The notes beneath the pieces are model-generated. The model ran no database searches and had not been told where the DNA came from. It saw nothing but the letters and a program-made list of their open reading frames with translations. Below are positions 1-6,743 of a DNA stretch of 9,555 nucleotides, in pieces. The stretch covers positions 1 through 9,555 of the forward strand of contig CALFPO010000019.1 of the NCBI GenBank assembly GCA_937919165.1, in the 5' to 3' direction. Source of the DNA: an uncultured Bacillota bacterium. Its GTDB lineage: Bacteria; Bacillota_I; Bacilli_A; Erysipelotrichales; Erysipelotrichaceae. The position numbers and the translations under genes are program-made. The stretch's first letter is position 1, and each line of letters opens with the position of its first letter.

Positions 1-28
1 ATCCAAGCCGAAAGATCCATATCAATGA

Positions 29-58
29 AATAAGCCAGACTTCATAGTCTGGCTTATT
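29..58 (+). terminator. Intrinsic terminator-like hairpin before the left operon
   Basis: A perfect 13-bp inverted repeat (AATAAGCCAGACT and its complement) closes a TCAT loop at 42-45. The plus-strand tail is GTTTCT, only a weak T-run, while the minus-strand side has no T-run, so I orient it on plus. It probably ends an upstream plus-strand transcript from outside the window and separates it from the operon starting at 96. Seen directly: the inverted repeat. Inferred: its terminator role. Confidence 0.65.
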
Positions 59-59
59 G

Positions 60-88
60 TTTCTATAAGTTCCTCAAAATGATAGAAT
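60..88 (+). promoter_or_regulatory. Candidate sigma-A promoter for the seven-gene operon
   Basis: TAGAAT at 83-88 matches the -10 consensus at five of six positions. The best -35 at 17-nt spacing is TTTCTA at 60-65, which matches only three of six. It sits just after the upstream hairpin and before the first gene, where a promoter is expected. If real, transcription would start at about 95, almost at the ATG at 96. Confidence 0.35.
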
Positions 89-95
89 AGGATAG

Positions 96-482
96 ATGAA
101 AGAACTGGCTTTTAGACTTGAAAGAGGCGATGATCTTAGGGCCTCAATAGAAGAAAGATGCAAGGATTGCACAGCGATCGTACTTAGCGGTGTCGGTTGC
201 GTATATGAGGCAAGGCTGCGCATGGCCAAGGCGGAATCCTACTATGAGAAGAAGGACGATTTTGAGATTGTCTCTCTTACAGGAACCGTAAGCCATGGGA
301 ATGCCCATATCCATATGTCCATGAGCAATGAGAAAGGCAAGACCAAGGGAGGACATCTGGAATATGGCTGTCTGATCAATACGACCTGCGAGATAGTGAT
401 GGGCGTCCTTGAGGAATACGATTCCGTAAGGGAATTCGACGAGAATACAGGATATGATGAAATCAGATTCATCAAAAGATAG
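96..482 (+). CDS. PPC/DUF296 domain protein
   Basis: This 128-residue protein is a single PPC (plant and prokaryote conserved, DUF296) domain, normal in length for the stand-alone bacterial form. The N-terminus (MKELAFRLERGDDLRASI) has the typical 'RLxxGxDL' opening, followed by LSGVG at about 30-34. The family hallmark is at about 67-87: HGNAHIHMSMS, then GGHL. His67, His71, His73 and His87 form the conserved cluster, a candidate metal site. In plants the domain is found in AT-hook DNA-binding proteins; no AT-hook is present here, and the bacterial function is not established. A TAG stop lies in frame directly before the ATG at 96, so the gene cannot start earlier. Only AGGA at 89-92, 3 nt from the ATG, resembles a ribosome binding site. 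It is the first gene of a tight operon and is followed within 15 nt by a G3E GTPase, which makes a metal link plausible but inferred. Confidence 0.85.
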   Translation: MKELAFRLERGDDLRASIEERCKDCTAIVLSGVGCVYEARLRMAKAESYYEKKDDFEIVSLTGTVSHGNAHIHMSMSNEKGKTKGGHLEYGCLINTTCEIVMGVLEEYDSVREFDENTGYDEIRFIKR

Positions 483-489
483 AAGAAGG
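483..489 (+). promoter_or_regulatory. Ribosome binding site setting the GTPase start
   Basis: AAGAAGG lies 8 nt before the ATG at 498. It overlaps the alternative in-frame GTG at 489, which would then have no usable ribosome binding site. This favours ATG 498 as the start of the first GTPase. Confidence 0.6.
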
Positions 490-497
490 TGTTTAGA

Positions 498-1466
498 ATG
501 ATTAATGTTTACATTGTTTCGGGATTCTTGGGTGCCGGCAAGACAACCTTCATCCAGAAGCTTCTGAAGGAAAAGAAGTTCGAGAAGGTCATGCTGCTGG
601 AGAACGAGTTTGGTGAAGTAGGCGTCGACGGCGCTTTCTTCGATAGTTCGCTCAATGTCAAAGAGATAAACAACGGCTGCATCTGCTGCTCATTGCAGGG
701 CGATTTTGAGGATGCGCTGGAAGAGATCGAGGATATGGGCATCAGCGACCTGCTTATTGAACCTAGCGGTGTCGGCAAGCTTTCGGAGATCATCAATGTC
801 GTAAGGAAAGACGATGACTTCAGAATCGTTTCGCATATCTGCATCGTCGATGTTAAGACCTGCCGCAAGTATCATCTGAACTTCAAGGAATATTTCGATG
901 ATCAGGTGAAGGCAGCCAACACCATCATCCTTTCGCATACCGATGTAGCTGATGAAGAGACTATCGATCTGGCTAAGAAGGTGGTTATGGAAGTCAATCA
1001 GGATGCGGAAATTGTGGCAGAACCAATCGAGAACATGGAGATCGAGAAGCTGCTCGATCTGATCGTATCAGGAGGCGATATCCTTCCTGAAGAGGATGAA
1101 GACGATGATCACGATCATGAACATGAGCACCACCATCATCATGATCACGATCATGAACATCACCACCATCACCATCATGATGGAGATGATGACGACGATG
1201 ACGATGAAGATGAGCTCTTCAAGAACTATATACTTAGGCCTGAACACAGCTTCACCAAAGAAGAACTGGAAAAGGCCTTCGAGAATGTTCCAGAAGACAT
1301 CATCCGCATCAAGGGTTATGTGAATTCAGCTGAAGGAACACTATACTTCAACTATGTGCTCAATGAATACAACATCTTTGTGGGCGAACATAGAGACGAT
1401 ACGCTTGTTTCGATAATCGGCACAAGCATCGATAAGGAATACTTCAAGGGCCTGTTCAATGATTAA
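498..1466 (+). CDS. CobW/G3E family GTPase with CxCC motif and His-rich linker
   Basis: A P-loop GTPase of the G3E/CobW family (322 residues from ATG 498; 325 from a GTG at 489). Numbered from 498: Walker A GFLGAGKT at 9-16, ENEFGEVGVD at about 36-45, and the metal-binding CICC at 61-64 of the CxCC type found in YeiR/ZNG1-like metallochaperones. EPSGVG at 88-93 follows, then a base-recognition-like SHTD at about 146-149. A linker of roughly 40 residues near 200-239 contains 17 His among Asp and Glu. A CobW C-terminal domain follows (about 240-322). The family uses GTP hydrolysis to deliver or insert metals such as zinc or cobalt. No cobalamin gene is near, so a zinc role is the better guess but remains inferred. 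The end overlaps the next GTPase gene by 8 nt, so the two are probably translated together. Confidence 0.88.
   Translation: MINVYIVSGFLGAGKTTFIQKLLKEKKFEKVMLLENEFGEVGVDGAFFDSSLNVKEINNGCICCSLQGDFEDALEEIEDMGISDLLIEPSGVGKLSEIINVVRKDDDFRIVSHICIVDVKTCRKYHLNFKEYFDDQVKAANTIILSHTDVADEETIDLAKKVVMEVNQDAEIVAEPIENMEIEKLLDLIVSGGDILPEEDEDDDHDHEHEHHHHHDHDHEHHHHHHHDGDDDDDDDEDELFKNYILRPEHSFTKEELEKAFENVPEDIIRIKGYVNSAEGTLYFNYVLNEYNIFVGEHRDDTLVSIIGTSIDKEYFKGLFND
1105..1160 (+). repeat. 20-bp direct repeat within the His-rich linker
   Basis: ATGATCACGATCATGAACAT occurs perfectly at 1105-1124 and again at 1141-1160, a 36-nt period. It encodes the same DHDHEH pattern twice. The in-frame spacing (12 codons) fits growth of the His tract by internal duplication. 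The surrounding low-complexity CAC/CAT and GAT/GAC codons at about 1095-1214 encode the whole His/Asp linker. Confidence 0.85.
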
Positions 1467-2388
1467 GCCTGTATATGTATTCAGCGGTTTTCTTGATTCA
1501 GGAAAGACTCAAGCCATCAAGGAAACCCTATATGATCCAAACTTCAATCAGGGCGAACCAACATTGATCATCTGCATGGAGCAGGGTGATGTCATCTATG
1601 ACGAGAAGTTTCTGAAGATCACCAATTCGCAGGTGCTCTATCTTTCTTCGCTCAATGAACTGACGATCGAGAAGCAGAAAGAGATAGACAAGACATACAG
1701 GTATGAAAGAGTCTTTCTTGAGCTCAACGGCATGGAAGACGACAATGAGCTATATAAGCGTGGCTTCTGCCGCAATTGGGAACTTGCGCAGACGCTTACG
1801 ACCATTGACGCATCAACCTTCAAGCTCTATATGACGAATATGCGCCAGTTCCTCTATAACCATGTCGTCAATGCCGAAGTGGTAATACTCAATCGTGCCG
1901 ATAACGTCGATAAGCGCTATCTGCGCAACAATCTCAAGTCCATCAACACTGGATTGGAGATCATCTTTGAGGATGCCTATGGCAACGTCACCAACAAGAT
2001 CGAGGATGAACTGTTTGATGTATCGAAGGATCTTGTGATTGATGATCTGGATTATGGACTGTGGTATATGGATGCTTTGGACAACACCATGAAGTATGAC
2101 GACAAGCGCATCACCTTGAAGGTGAAGTTTGCTGAGGATGTCAAGGAATACGATAATGTGCTGATTATGGGACGCAAGGCCATGGTATGCTGCGCAAACG
2201 ATATTGCCGATATTGCACTGACGTTTGTGAAGGTCGACAAGAAGAATATCGATAGAGACAAATACTATACAATCACAGGCATCATTCATGTCCTGGATGA
2301 CACGGATGGCAACAAGACCTGTGCAATATATGCAGAAGAAGTGAAGGAAGCCCTTCCTCCTGAACAGGAGCTGGTAACCTTCAATTAG
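1459..2388 (+). CDS. Divergent G3E family GTPase with appended C-terminal domain
   Basis: This 309-residue protein is a second G3E GTPase, clearly different from its neighbour. Walker A is GFLDSGKT at 10-17 and a base-recognition motif NRAD lies at 145-148. In place of the ENEFGE and CxCC region it reads IICMEQGDVIYDE (about 38-49), so the CxCC metal site is missing. Middle blocks TTIDASTFKLYMTNMR (114-129) and DYGLWYMDAL (198-207) match, from memory, a group of Firmicutes proteins annotated as G3E GTPases. After about residue 212 comes a small beta-rich domain with GRKAMVCCANDI at about 238-249; its Cys-Cys resembles the C-terminal domain of DUF1980/TIGR03943 proteins, which often accompany metal permeases. 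The N-terminus overlaps the upstream GTPase by 8 nt, with AAGGG at 1446-1450 as ribosome binding site. The pairing suggests the two act together in metal handling; the substrate is unknown. Confidence 0.82.
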   Translation: MIKPVYVFSGFLDSGKTQAIKETLYDPNFNQGEPTLIICMEQGDVIYDEKFLKITNSQVLYLSSLNELTIEKQKEIDKTYRYERVFLELNGMEDDNELYKRGFCRNWELAQTLTTIDASTFKLYMTNMRQFLYNHVVNAEVVILNRADNVDKRYLRNNLKSINTGLEIIFEDAYGNVTNKIEDELFDVSKDLVIDDLDYGLWYMDALDNTMKYDDKRITLKVKFAEDVKEYDNVLIMGRKAMVCCANDIADIALTFVKVDKKNIDRDKYYTITGIIHVLDDTDGNKTCAIYAEEVKEALPPEQELVTFN

Positions 2389-2396
2389 GAGGCGCT

Positions 2397-3275
2397 ATGA
2401 TTATTAATCTGATAAAAGCGATTGTCTTCGGCATCATCGAAGGCATAACTGAGTGGATACCTGTTTCATCAACGGCCCATATGATGGTCCTGAATAAGAT
2501 CATTCCTTTGGATGTCGATCAAGGCTTCTACTATGTCTTTGAGGTTGTGATTCAGCTTGCAGCCATCATAGCCCTTGTGATCATCTTCTGGAACAAGATC
2601 TGGCCTTTCGGCAAGACAAACAATCCTCTAGGCAAGGGCGTATTGAGCTATTGCAAGAAGGACAAGTTCATCCTTTGGATCAAGATCGCCATTTCCTGCA
2701 TTCCAGTCATCATCTATGAGCTATTCATCACTGATTATGTCCACATGATAAACGAAAACAATGAGATGATCTTTGTGGGTGTAGCTCTGATTGTGGTCGG
2801 CATTATTTTTGCGTTTGTCGAAATGTTCATACTGGATAAGAAGCCAAGAATCACTTCAACCAAGAACGGTTCAATCACATCGGTTCAGGCTGTATACGTA
2901 CCTGCCGATGACATCGATGCTCTGATAATCGGTACAGTTCAGCTTATTGCCGCCATATTCCCAGGCGTATCAAGATCCGGCATTACCATCATCTGTGCAT
3001 TGCTTATGGGAATCTCACGTACAACATCGGTAGAATATACTTTCGAGCTGTCTATTCCGACAATGGTTGGAGCCAGCCTGATGCGCATCATAAAGAGCAC
3101 CTTGATCTTCTCTTTGGAGGAGATGCTTATATTATTGTTGGGATGTGTTGCAGCATTCTTTGTATCCCTGTTCATGATCAGATTCGTGCTTAACTTCATC
3201 AGAAGAAACAAGTTCACGATGTTCGGCATCTATAGGGTAGTGCTTGGCATAATCCTGCTGATATTCTTCAGATAA
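2397..3275 (+). CDS. uppP: Undecaprenyl-diphosphatase UppP (BacA family)
   Basis: Integral membrane phosphatase (292 residues) that removes phosphate from undecaprenyl pyrophosphate, regenerating the lipid carrier for peptidoglycan and other envelope polymers. Both family signatures are present: EGITEWIPVSSTAH at 15-28 with Glu15, Glu19, Ser25 and His28, and PGVSRSG at 189-195 with Arg193. These correspond to the catalytic residues known in E. coli BacA. Ala27 replaces the more usual Gly in SSTGH, a substitution I recall in other homologues. Several hydrophobic helices fill the rest (about 49-65, 93-110, 125-145, 175-190, 215-230, 240-265 and 275-291). The family is tied to bacitracin tolerance because it lowers the pool of the drug's target. 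The ribosome binding site AGGAGG at 2387-2392 overlaps the stop of the previous gene and is only 4 nt from the ATG, showing close coupling. Confidence 0.95.
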   Translation: MIINLIKAIVFGIIEGITEWIPVSSTAHMMVLNKIIPLDVDQGFYYVFEVVIQLAAIIALVIIFWNKIWPFGKTNNPLGKGVLSYCKKDKFILWIKIAISCIPVIIYELFITDYVHMINENNEMIFVGVALIVVGIIFAFVEMFILDKKPRITSTKNGSITSVQAVYVPADDIDALIIGTVQLIAAIFPGVSRSGITIICALLMGISRTTSVEYTFELSIPTMVGASLMRIIKSTLIFSLEEMLILLLGCVAAFFVSLFMIRFVLNFIRRNKFTMFGIYRVVLGIILLIFFR

Positions 3276-3276
3276 G

Positions 3277-4443
3277 ATGGACATCACATATTTAGGCATA
3301 TTCCTGGAGGGTCTTCTATCATTCCTTTCTCCTTGTGTCTTGCCGCTTCTGCCGTTATATATGTCGTACCTGGCAGGCGAAGACAAGGAAGTGGATGAAG
3401 AAGGCAATATCCGCTACAACAGACTGAAGGTATTTGTTGCCACAGTCTTTTTCGTGCTCGGCATCTGTCTGACCTTTGTCTTGCTTTCGCTGTCTGTCGA
3501 TCTCATCAGGAACTATATCGATGACTATAGCGAGATAGTGTCGATCATCGGCGGAACCTTGCTGATAGTGTTTGCGCTCCATGAGATGGGTCTTATCCAT
3601 ATCGATATTCTCGATAGGGAACATAAGCTGAAGATCAATCTGCATCTGGAGAAGATGAACTTCATCAAAGCCTTTCTGTTGGGCTTTGTCTTCTCTTTGG
3701 GCTGGTCACCATGCATCGGACCGATGCTTTCAAACGCGCTATTGCTGAGTGCCACAAGCAGTGAAGGATATATCTATCTCTTACTGTATGGTCTTGGACT
3801 GATCATTCCTTTCCTGATTACAGGACTGATGACCTCGACCATCCTTAATCTTCTGAACAAGAAAGGCAAGATCATGAAGACGGTGATGATTGTATCCGGC
3901 ATCGTGATGATGTGCTTTGGCGGATATATGATCGCCAATGCCTCAAAGCAGATTATTGCCAACAAGAATATGATCAAGCTTCAATCAGAAGATCCTTCCA
4001 ACATGAGTGGCGAACAACTGCAGGATTATCTGTGCAATTATGAATTCCATGACCAGAATGGAAATAAGATACATATCAATGACTATGAAGGAAAATATGT
4101 ATATCTCAACTTTGTGGCTAGCTGGTGCGGATATTGCATGCAGGAGATACCTGAATACCATGCCTTTGCTTCATCTACTGATGAAGCCGTATGTCTATAT
4201 GTCATGTCTCCGCTTGTCAGCAATGAGAAGGATGCCGATGGCATCAAGGAATGCATAAAGGATAGAGGCATCACTTTGCCCGTCATAATCGATGAGGAAG
4301 GACTGCTTCCGATGTATCTAGGTGTCTATTCCTTCCCTAAGCTATATATTGTCCATGATGGAAGATTCATCTGCTACGCTGATGGCATGATGGGCAAAGA
4401 CGAGTTCTCCGCTCTTCACGAATACGCAAAGGGGCTTGAATGA
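3277..4443 (+). CDS. ccdA: CcdA-type thiol transporter fused to a thioredoxin domain
   Basis: A fusion of 388 residues. Residues about 1-220 are a CcdA/DsbD-beta membrane domain of about six helices, with the paired redox cysteines in LSPCVLPLLP (Cys20) and LGWSPCIGP (Cys146). This domain carries reducing equivalents from cytoplasmic thioredoxin across the membrane. Residues about 245-388 form a TlpA/thioredoxin-like domain with the active site WCGYC (Cys284, Cys287) and the cis-proline in SFPKLY (Pro354), expected outside the membrane. The likely job is to reduce disulfides in envelope proteins. No cytochrome c maturation genes are in the window, so cytochrome biogenesis is not implied. It starts 1 nt after the uppP stop with no clear ribosome binding site, so translation is probably coupled to uppP. 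Its last bases overlap azlC (ATGA). Confidence 0.9.
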   Translation: MDITYLGIFLEGLLSFLSPCVLPLLPLYMSYLAGEDKEVDEEGNIRYNRLKVFVATVFFVLGICLTFVLLSLSVDLIRNYIDDYSEIVSIIGGTLLIVFALHEMGLIHIDILDREHKLKINLHLEKMNFIKAFLLGFVFSLGWSPCIGPMLSNALLLSATSSEGYIYLLLYGLGLIIPFLITGLMTSTILNLLNKKGKIMKTVMIVSGIVMMCFGGYMIANASKQIIANKNMIKLQSEDPSNMSGEQLQDYLCNYEFHDQNGNKIHINDYEGKYVYLNFVASWCGYCMQEIPEYHAFASSTDEAVCLYVMSPLVSNEKDADGIKECIKDRGITLPVIIDEEGLLPMYLGVYSFPKLYIVHDGRFICYADGMMGKDEFSALHEYAKGLE

Positions 4444-5147
4444 ATAGACATAACGAGGCAATCAGACAGGGACTGAAGATGGGTGTTCCGATTGGACTTG
4501 GCTATTTTGCGGTAGCCTTCTCCTTGGGAATTATTGCTTCTTCAGCAGGCATGAGCGCCTTTGAAGGCTTTCTTACCTCATTGCTGATAAATGCTTCGGC
4601 AGGTGAATCAGCTGGCTTTACAGCCATCAAGGAAAGCGTTCCTTATCTTGAGATAATATTGGTTACTATCGTATCCAATGCCAGATATATACTGATGTCC
4701 TTTGCCTTGTCGCAGAAGATCGATCCTAAAGAGAAGCTTATGCATCGTCTAGGATTGGGCTTCTATCTGACTGATGAATTCTTTGGCTTGGCCATCTCCC
4801 AGGATGGCTATTGCGATCCATACTATTCATATGGAGCCATCATGTTTGCGGCACCATGCTGGGCTATTGGCACAGCCTTGGGCATTATCATGGGAAACAT
4901 CCTGCCTATCAGGATCGTATCAGCCTTATCGGTAGCGCTCTATGGCATGTTTCTGGCGATAATCATTCCACCTGCCAAAGAAGACAAGGCAGTCGCCTTG
5001 CTTATTGTGATATCCTTTGCGTCGAGCTATCTGCTGGAGAAGCTTACAAGCATCTCATCAAGCTTCATCACCATCATCCTGACGATTGCGATCTCTTCGC
5101 TTGGAGCCATACTGTTTCCAGTGAAAGGAGCAGGTCATGAAGAATAA
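4440..5147 (+). CDS. azlC: AzlC family branched-chain amino acid exporter, large subunit
   Basis: A 235-residue membrane protein of the AzlC family, which with AzlD forms a two-subunit exporter of branched-chain amino acids and analogues (known from azaleucine resistance in Bacillus subtilis). Family features include GLKMGVPIGLGYFAVAFSLG (12-31), a segment with NASAGESAGFTAI near 51-63, and NARYILMSFALS near 80-91. Hydrophobic segments continue to about 228. The start overlaps the stop of the CcdA-thioredoxin gene (ATGA at 4440-4443), with AAAGGGG at 4428-4434 as ribosome binding site 5 nt away. The 3' end overlaps azlD by 11 nt, as expected for an obligate pair. The actual substrate here is inferred from the family. 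Confidence 0.93.
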   Translation: MNRHNEAIRQGLKMGVPIGLGYFAVAFSLGIIASSAGMSAFEGFLTSLLINASAGESAGFTAIKESVPYLEIILVTIVSNARYILMSFALSQKIDPKEKLMHRLGLGFYLTDEFFGLAISQDGYCDPYYSYGAIMFAAPCWAIGTALGIIMGNILPIRIVSALSVALYGMFLAIIIPPAKEDKAVALLIVISFASSYLLEKLTSISSSFITIILTIAISSLGAILFPVKGAGHEE

Positions 5148-5442
5148 TGTCTATGTCTATATATTCCTGATGGCTGTGACGGTCTTCCTGATTAGGGTAT
5201 TGCCGCTGACGTTGATAAGAAAGCCAATCAGAAACAGATTCATTCAGTCATTCCTATACTATGTGCCGTATGTGACCTTGTCGGTCATGACCTTTCCGGC
5301 CATTATCGAAGCTACCTCAAATCCCTTGGCAGGCCTTGTATCGCTTCTTGTAGGCATATATGCTGCCTATAAGGATCAGGGGCTATTCAAGGTGACAGTG
5401 CTATGTTGCCTTAGTGTGCTTATATTGGAAGCCATAATGTGA
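5137..5442 (+). CDS. azlD: AzlD family branched-chain amino acid exporter, small subunit
   Basis: A 101-residue protein with about four hydrophobic helices and the AzlD pattern: an opening helix, RVLPLTLIRKPIRNRFIQSFLYYVPYVTLSVMTFP split across 21-55, then a Gly/Ala-rich helix. It partners AzlC in the membrane. The ribosome binding site AAAGGAG (5124-5130) lies inside the end of azlC, 6 nt before the ATG, so the two are coupled. It is the last gene of the operon, and the terminator begins 2 nt after its stop. Confidence 0.9.
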   Translation: MKNNVYVYIFLMAVTVFLIRVLPLTLIRKPIRNRFIQSFLYYVPYVTLSVMTFPAIIEATSNPLAGLVSLLVGIYAAYKDQGLFKVTVLCCLSVLILEAIM

Positions 5443-5443
5443 A

Positions 5444-5471
5444 AAAACCGCTAGATTTCTCTAGCGGTTTT
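5444..5471. terminator. Bidirectional intrinsic terminator between azlD and tuf
   Basis: A perfect 12-bp inverted repeat AAAACCGCTAGA/TCTAGCGGTTTT encloses a 4-nt loop (TTTC on plus, GAAA on minus). The plus strand ends in TTTTAAT and the minus strand in a run of six T. It serves both convergent units, azlD on plus and tuf on minus; the minus direction looks stronger because of the GAAA tetraloop and longer T-run. Confidence 0.93.
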
Positions 5472-5495
5472 AATATCGATCAATTAATCAGTTAA

Positions 5496-6680
5496 TTATT
5501 TGATGATTGCAGTAACGGAACCTGAACCAACTGTTCTGCCGCCTTCACGAATAGAGAACTTTGTTCCTTCTTCGATAGCGATAGGAGCGATCAGTTCAAC
5601 AGTCATTTCAACGTGGTCACCAGGCATAACCATTTCAGCACCGTTTAATTCCTTAACGATACCGGTTACGTCAGTTGTACGGAAATAGAACTGTGGACGG
5701 TAGTTAGCTACGAATGGAGTATGACGGCCACCTTCATCCTTAGTCAAAACGTAAACCTGTCCCTTGAATTCAGTATGAGGAGTAACTGAACCTGGCTTAG
5801 CAAGAACCTGGCCTCTTTCAACTTCGTCACGGTTAACGCCACGGAGCAAAGCACCAATGTTGTCACCAGCTTCAGCCTGGTCTAACTGCTTGTGGAACAT
5901 TTCAAGACCTGTAATAACAGTCTTTCTTGTAGGCTTGATACCAACGATTTCAGCTTCATCGTTAAGGTGGGCAACACCACGCTCAACTCTACCTGTAGCA
6001 ACAGTGCCACGGCCTGAAATTGTGAATACGTCTTCTACTGACATAAGGAATGGCTTATCCATTTCTCTTGCTGGAGAAGGGATATAAGTATCACAAGCTT
6101 CCATCAGTTCATCGATGGCCTTCTGATATTCAGCATCGCCTTCAAGAGCCTTTAATGCTGAACCACGGATAACTGGAGCGTTGTCGCCGTCGAATCCGTA
6201 TTCAGAAAGAAGTTCTCTAACTTCCATTTCAACGAGATCGATAAGTTCTGGATCGTCAACCATATCAGTCTTGTTGAGGAATACTACGATATAAGGTACA
6301 CCTACCTGTCTAGCTAATAAGATGTGCTCACGAGTCTGAGGCATTGGTCCATCGGTAGAAGCAACTACCAGGATAGCGCCATCCATCTGAGCAGCACCAG
6401 TGATCATGTTCTTAACATAGTCAGCGTGTCCTGGGCAGTCAACGTGTGCATAGTGTCTCTTTGCTGTCTTGTACTCAACGTGTGCAGTGTTGATAGTGAT
6501 ACCACGAGCCTTCTCTTCAGGGGCTCCGTCGATTTGGTCATAAGCCTTGAATTCAGCTTGTCCCTTTTCTGCTAATCTCTTAGTGATAGCAGCAGTTAAA
6601 GTTGTTTTACCATGGTCAACGTGACCGATAGTACCGATATTGACATGTTCTAGCGAACGGTCAAATTTCTCTTTTGCCAT
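5496..6680 (-). CDS. tuf: Translation elongation factor EF-Tu
   Basis: Full-length EF-Tu (394 residues), the GTPase that carries aminoacyl-tRNA to the ribosomal A site in the cytoplasm. GTP-binding motifs are intact: GHVDHGKT at 19-26, RGIT at 59-62, DCPGH at 81-85 with the catalytic His85, NKTD at 136-139 and GSAL at 173-176. Domains 2 and 3 follow from about 205 and end in the usual FSIREGGRTVGSG stretch. The start is supported by AGGAGG at 6692-6697, 11 nt before the ATG. It is last in the str operon, 63 nt after fusA, and has its own promoter in that gap. The terminator at 5444-5471 closes the transcript. Confidence 0.99.
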   Translation of the reverse strand: MAKEKFDRSLEHVNIGTIGHVDHGKTTLTAAITKRLAEKGQAEFKAYDQIDGAPEEKARGITINTAHVEYKTAKRHYAHVDCPGHADYVKNMITGAAQMDGAILVVASTDGPMPQTREHILLARQVGVPYIVVFLNKTDMVDDPELIDLVEMEVRELLSEYGFDGDNAPVIRGSALKALEGDAEYQKAIDELMEACDTYIPSPAREMDKPFLMSVEDVFTISGRGTVATGRVERGVAHLNDEAEIVGIKPTRKTVITGLEMFHKQLDQAEAGDNIGALLRGVNRDEVERGQVLAKPGSVTPHTEFKGQVYVLTKDEGGRHTPFVANYRPQFYFRTTDVTGIVKELNGAEMVMPGDHVEMTVELIAPIAIEEGTKFSIREGGRTVGSGSVTAIIK

Positions 6681-6710
6681 CTTAAGTTTTTCCTCCTATT
6701 TAACATTTTA

Positions 6711-6739
6711 ATTTTAAGATAAAACCCTACTTTTAGCAA
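6711..6739 (-). promoter_or_regulatory. Promoter for tuf within the fusA-tuf gap
   Basis: On the minus strand, TTGCTA (6734-6739) and TAAAAT (6711-6716) are separated by exactly 17 nt. They match the sigma-A consensus at four of six and five of six positions. The predicted start near 6704 gives a leader of about 24 nt that contains the tuf ribosome binding site. This allows EF-Tu to be made in excess of the other str products. Seen: the boxes and spacing. Inferred: activity. Confidence 0.65.
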
Positions 6740-6743
6740 TTAT

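Noticed and set aside
1..48. Possible C-terminal tails of an upstream gene; one frame reads SKPKDPYQ then stop at 26-28
   Set aside because: Too short to identify, all three plus frames reach stops by 48, and nothing selects one. Only the hairpin is supported.
81..98. Direct repeat of GATAGA at 81-86 and 91-96 as a possible Fur/Zur operator
   Set aside because: No dyad symmetry and no match to a known Fur or Zur box; it also overlaps the likely -10 and the start codon by chance.
1096..1323. 75-codon frame rich in Met, Thr and Ile overlapping the His linker
   Set aside because: A frame-shifted reading of CAT/GAT repeats; the repetitive composition comes from the His/Asp codons of the real gene.
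1813..2289. 158-codon open frame on the minus strand inside the second GTPase gene
   Set aside because: It is opposite a clearly coding G3E GTPase, has no recognisable domain and shows no ribosome binding site of note.
5496..5560. Ser in FSIREGG of EF-Tu where E. coli has Ala375, a site of kirromycin resistance changes
   Set aside because: Ser at this position is, from memory, normal in Gram-positive EF-Tu proteins, so it is not evidence of acquired resistance.
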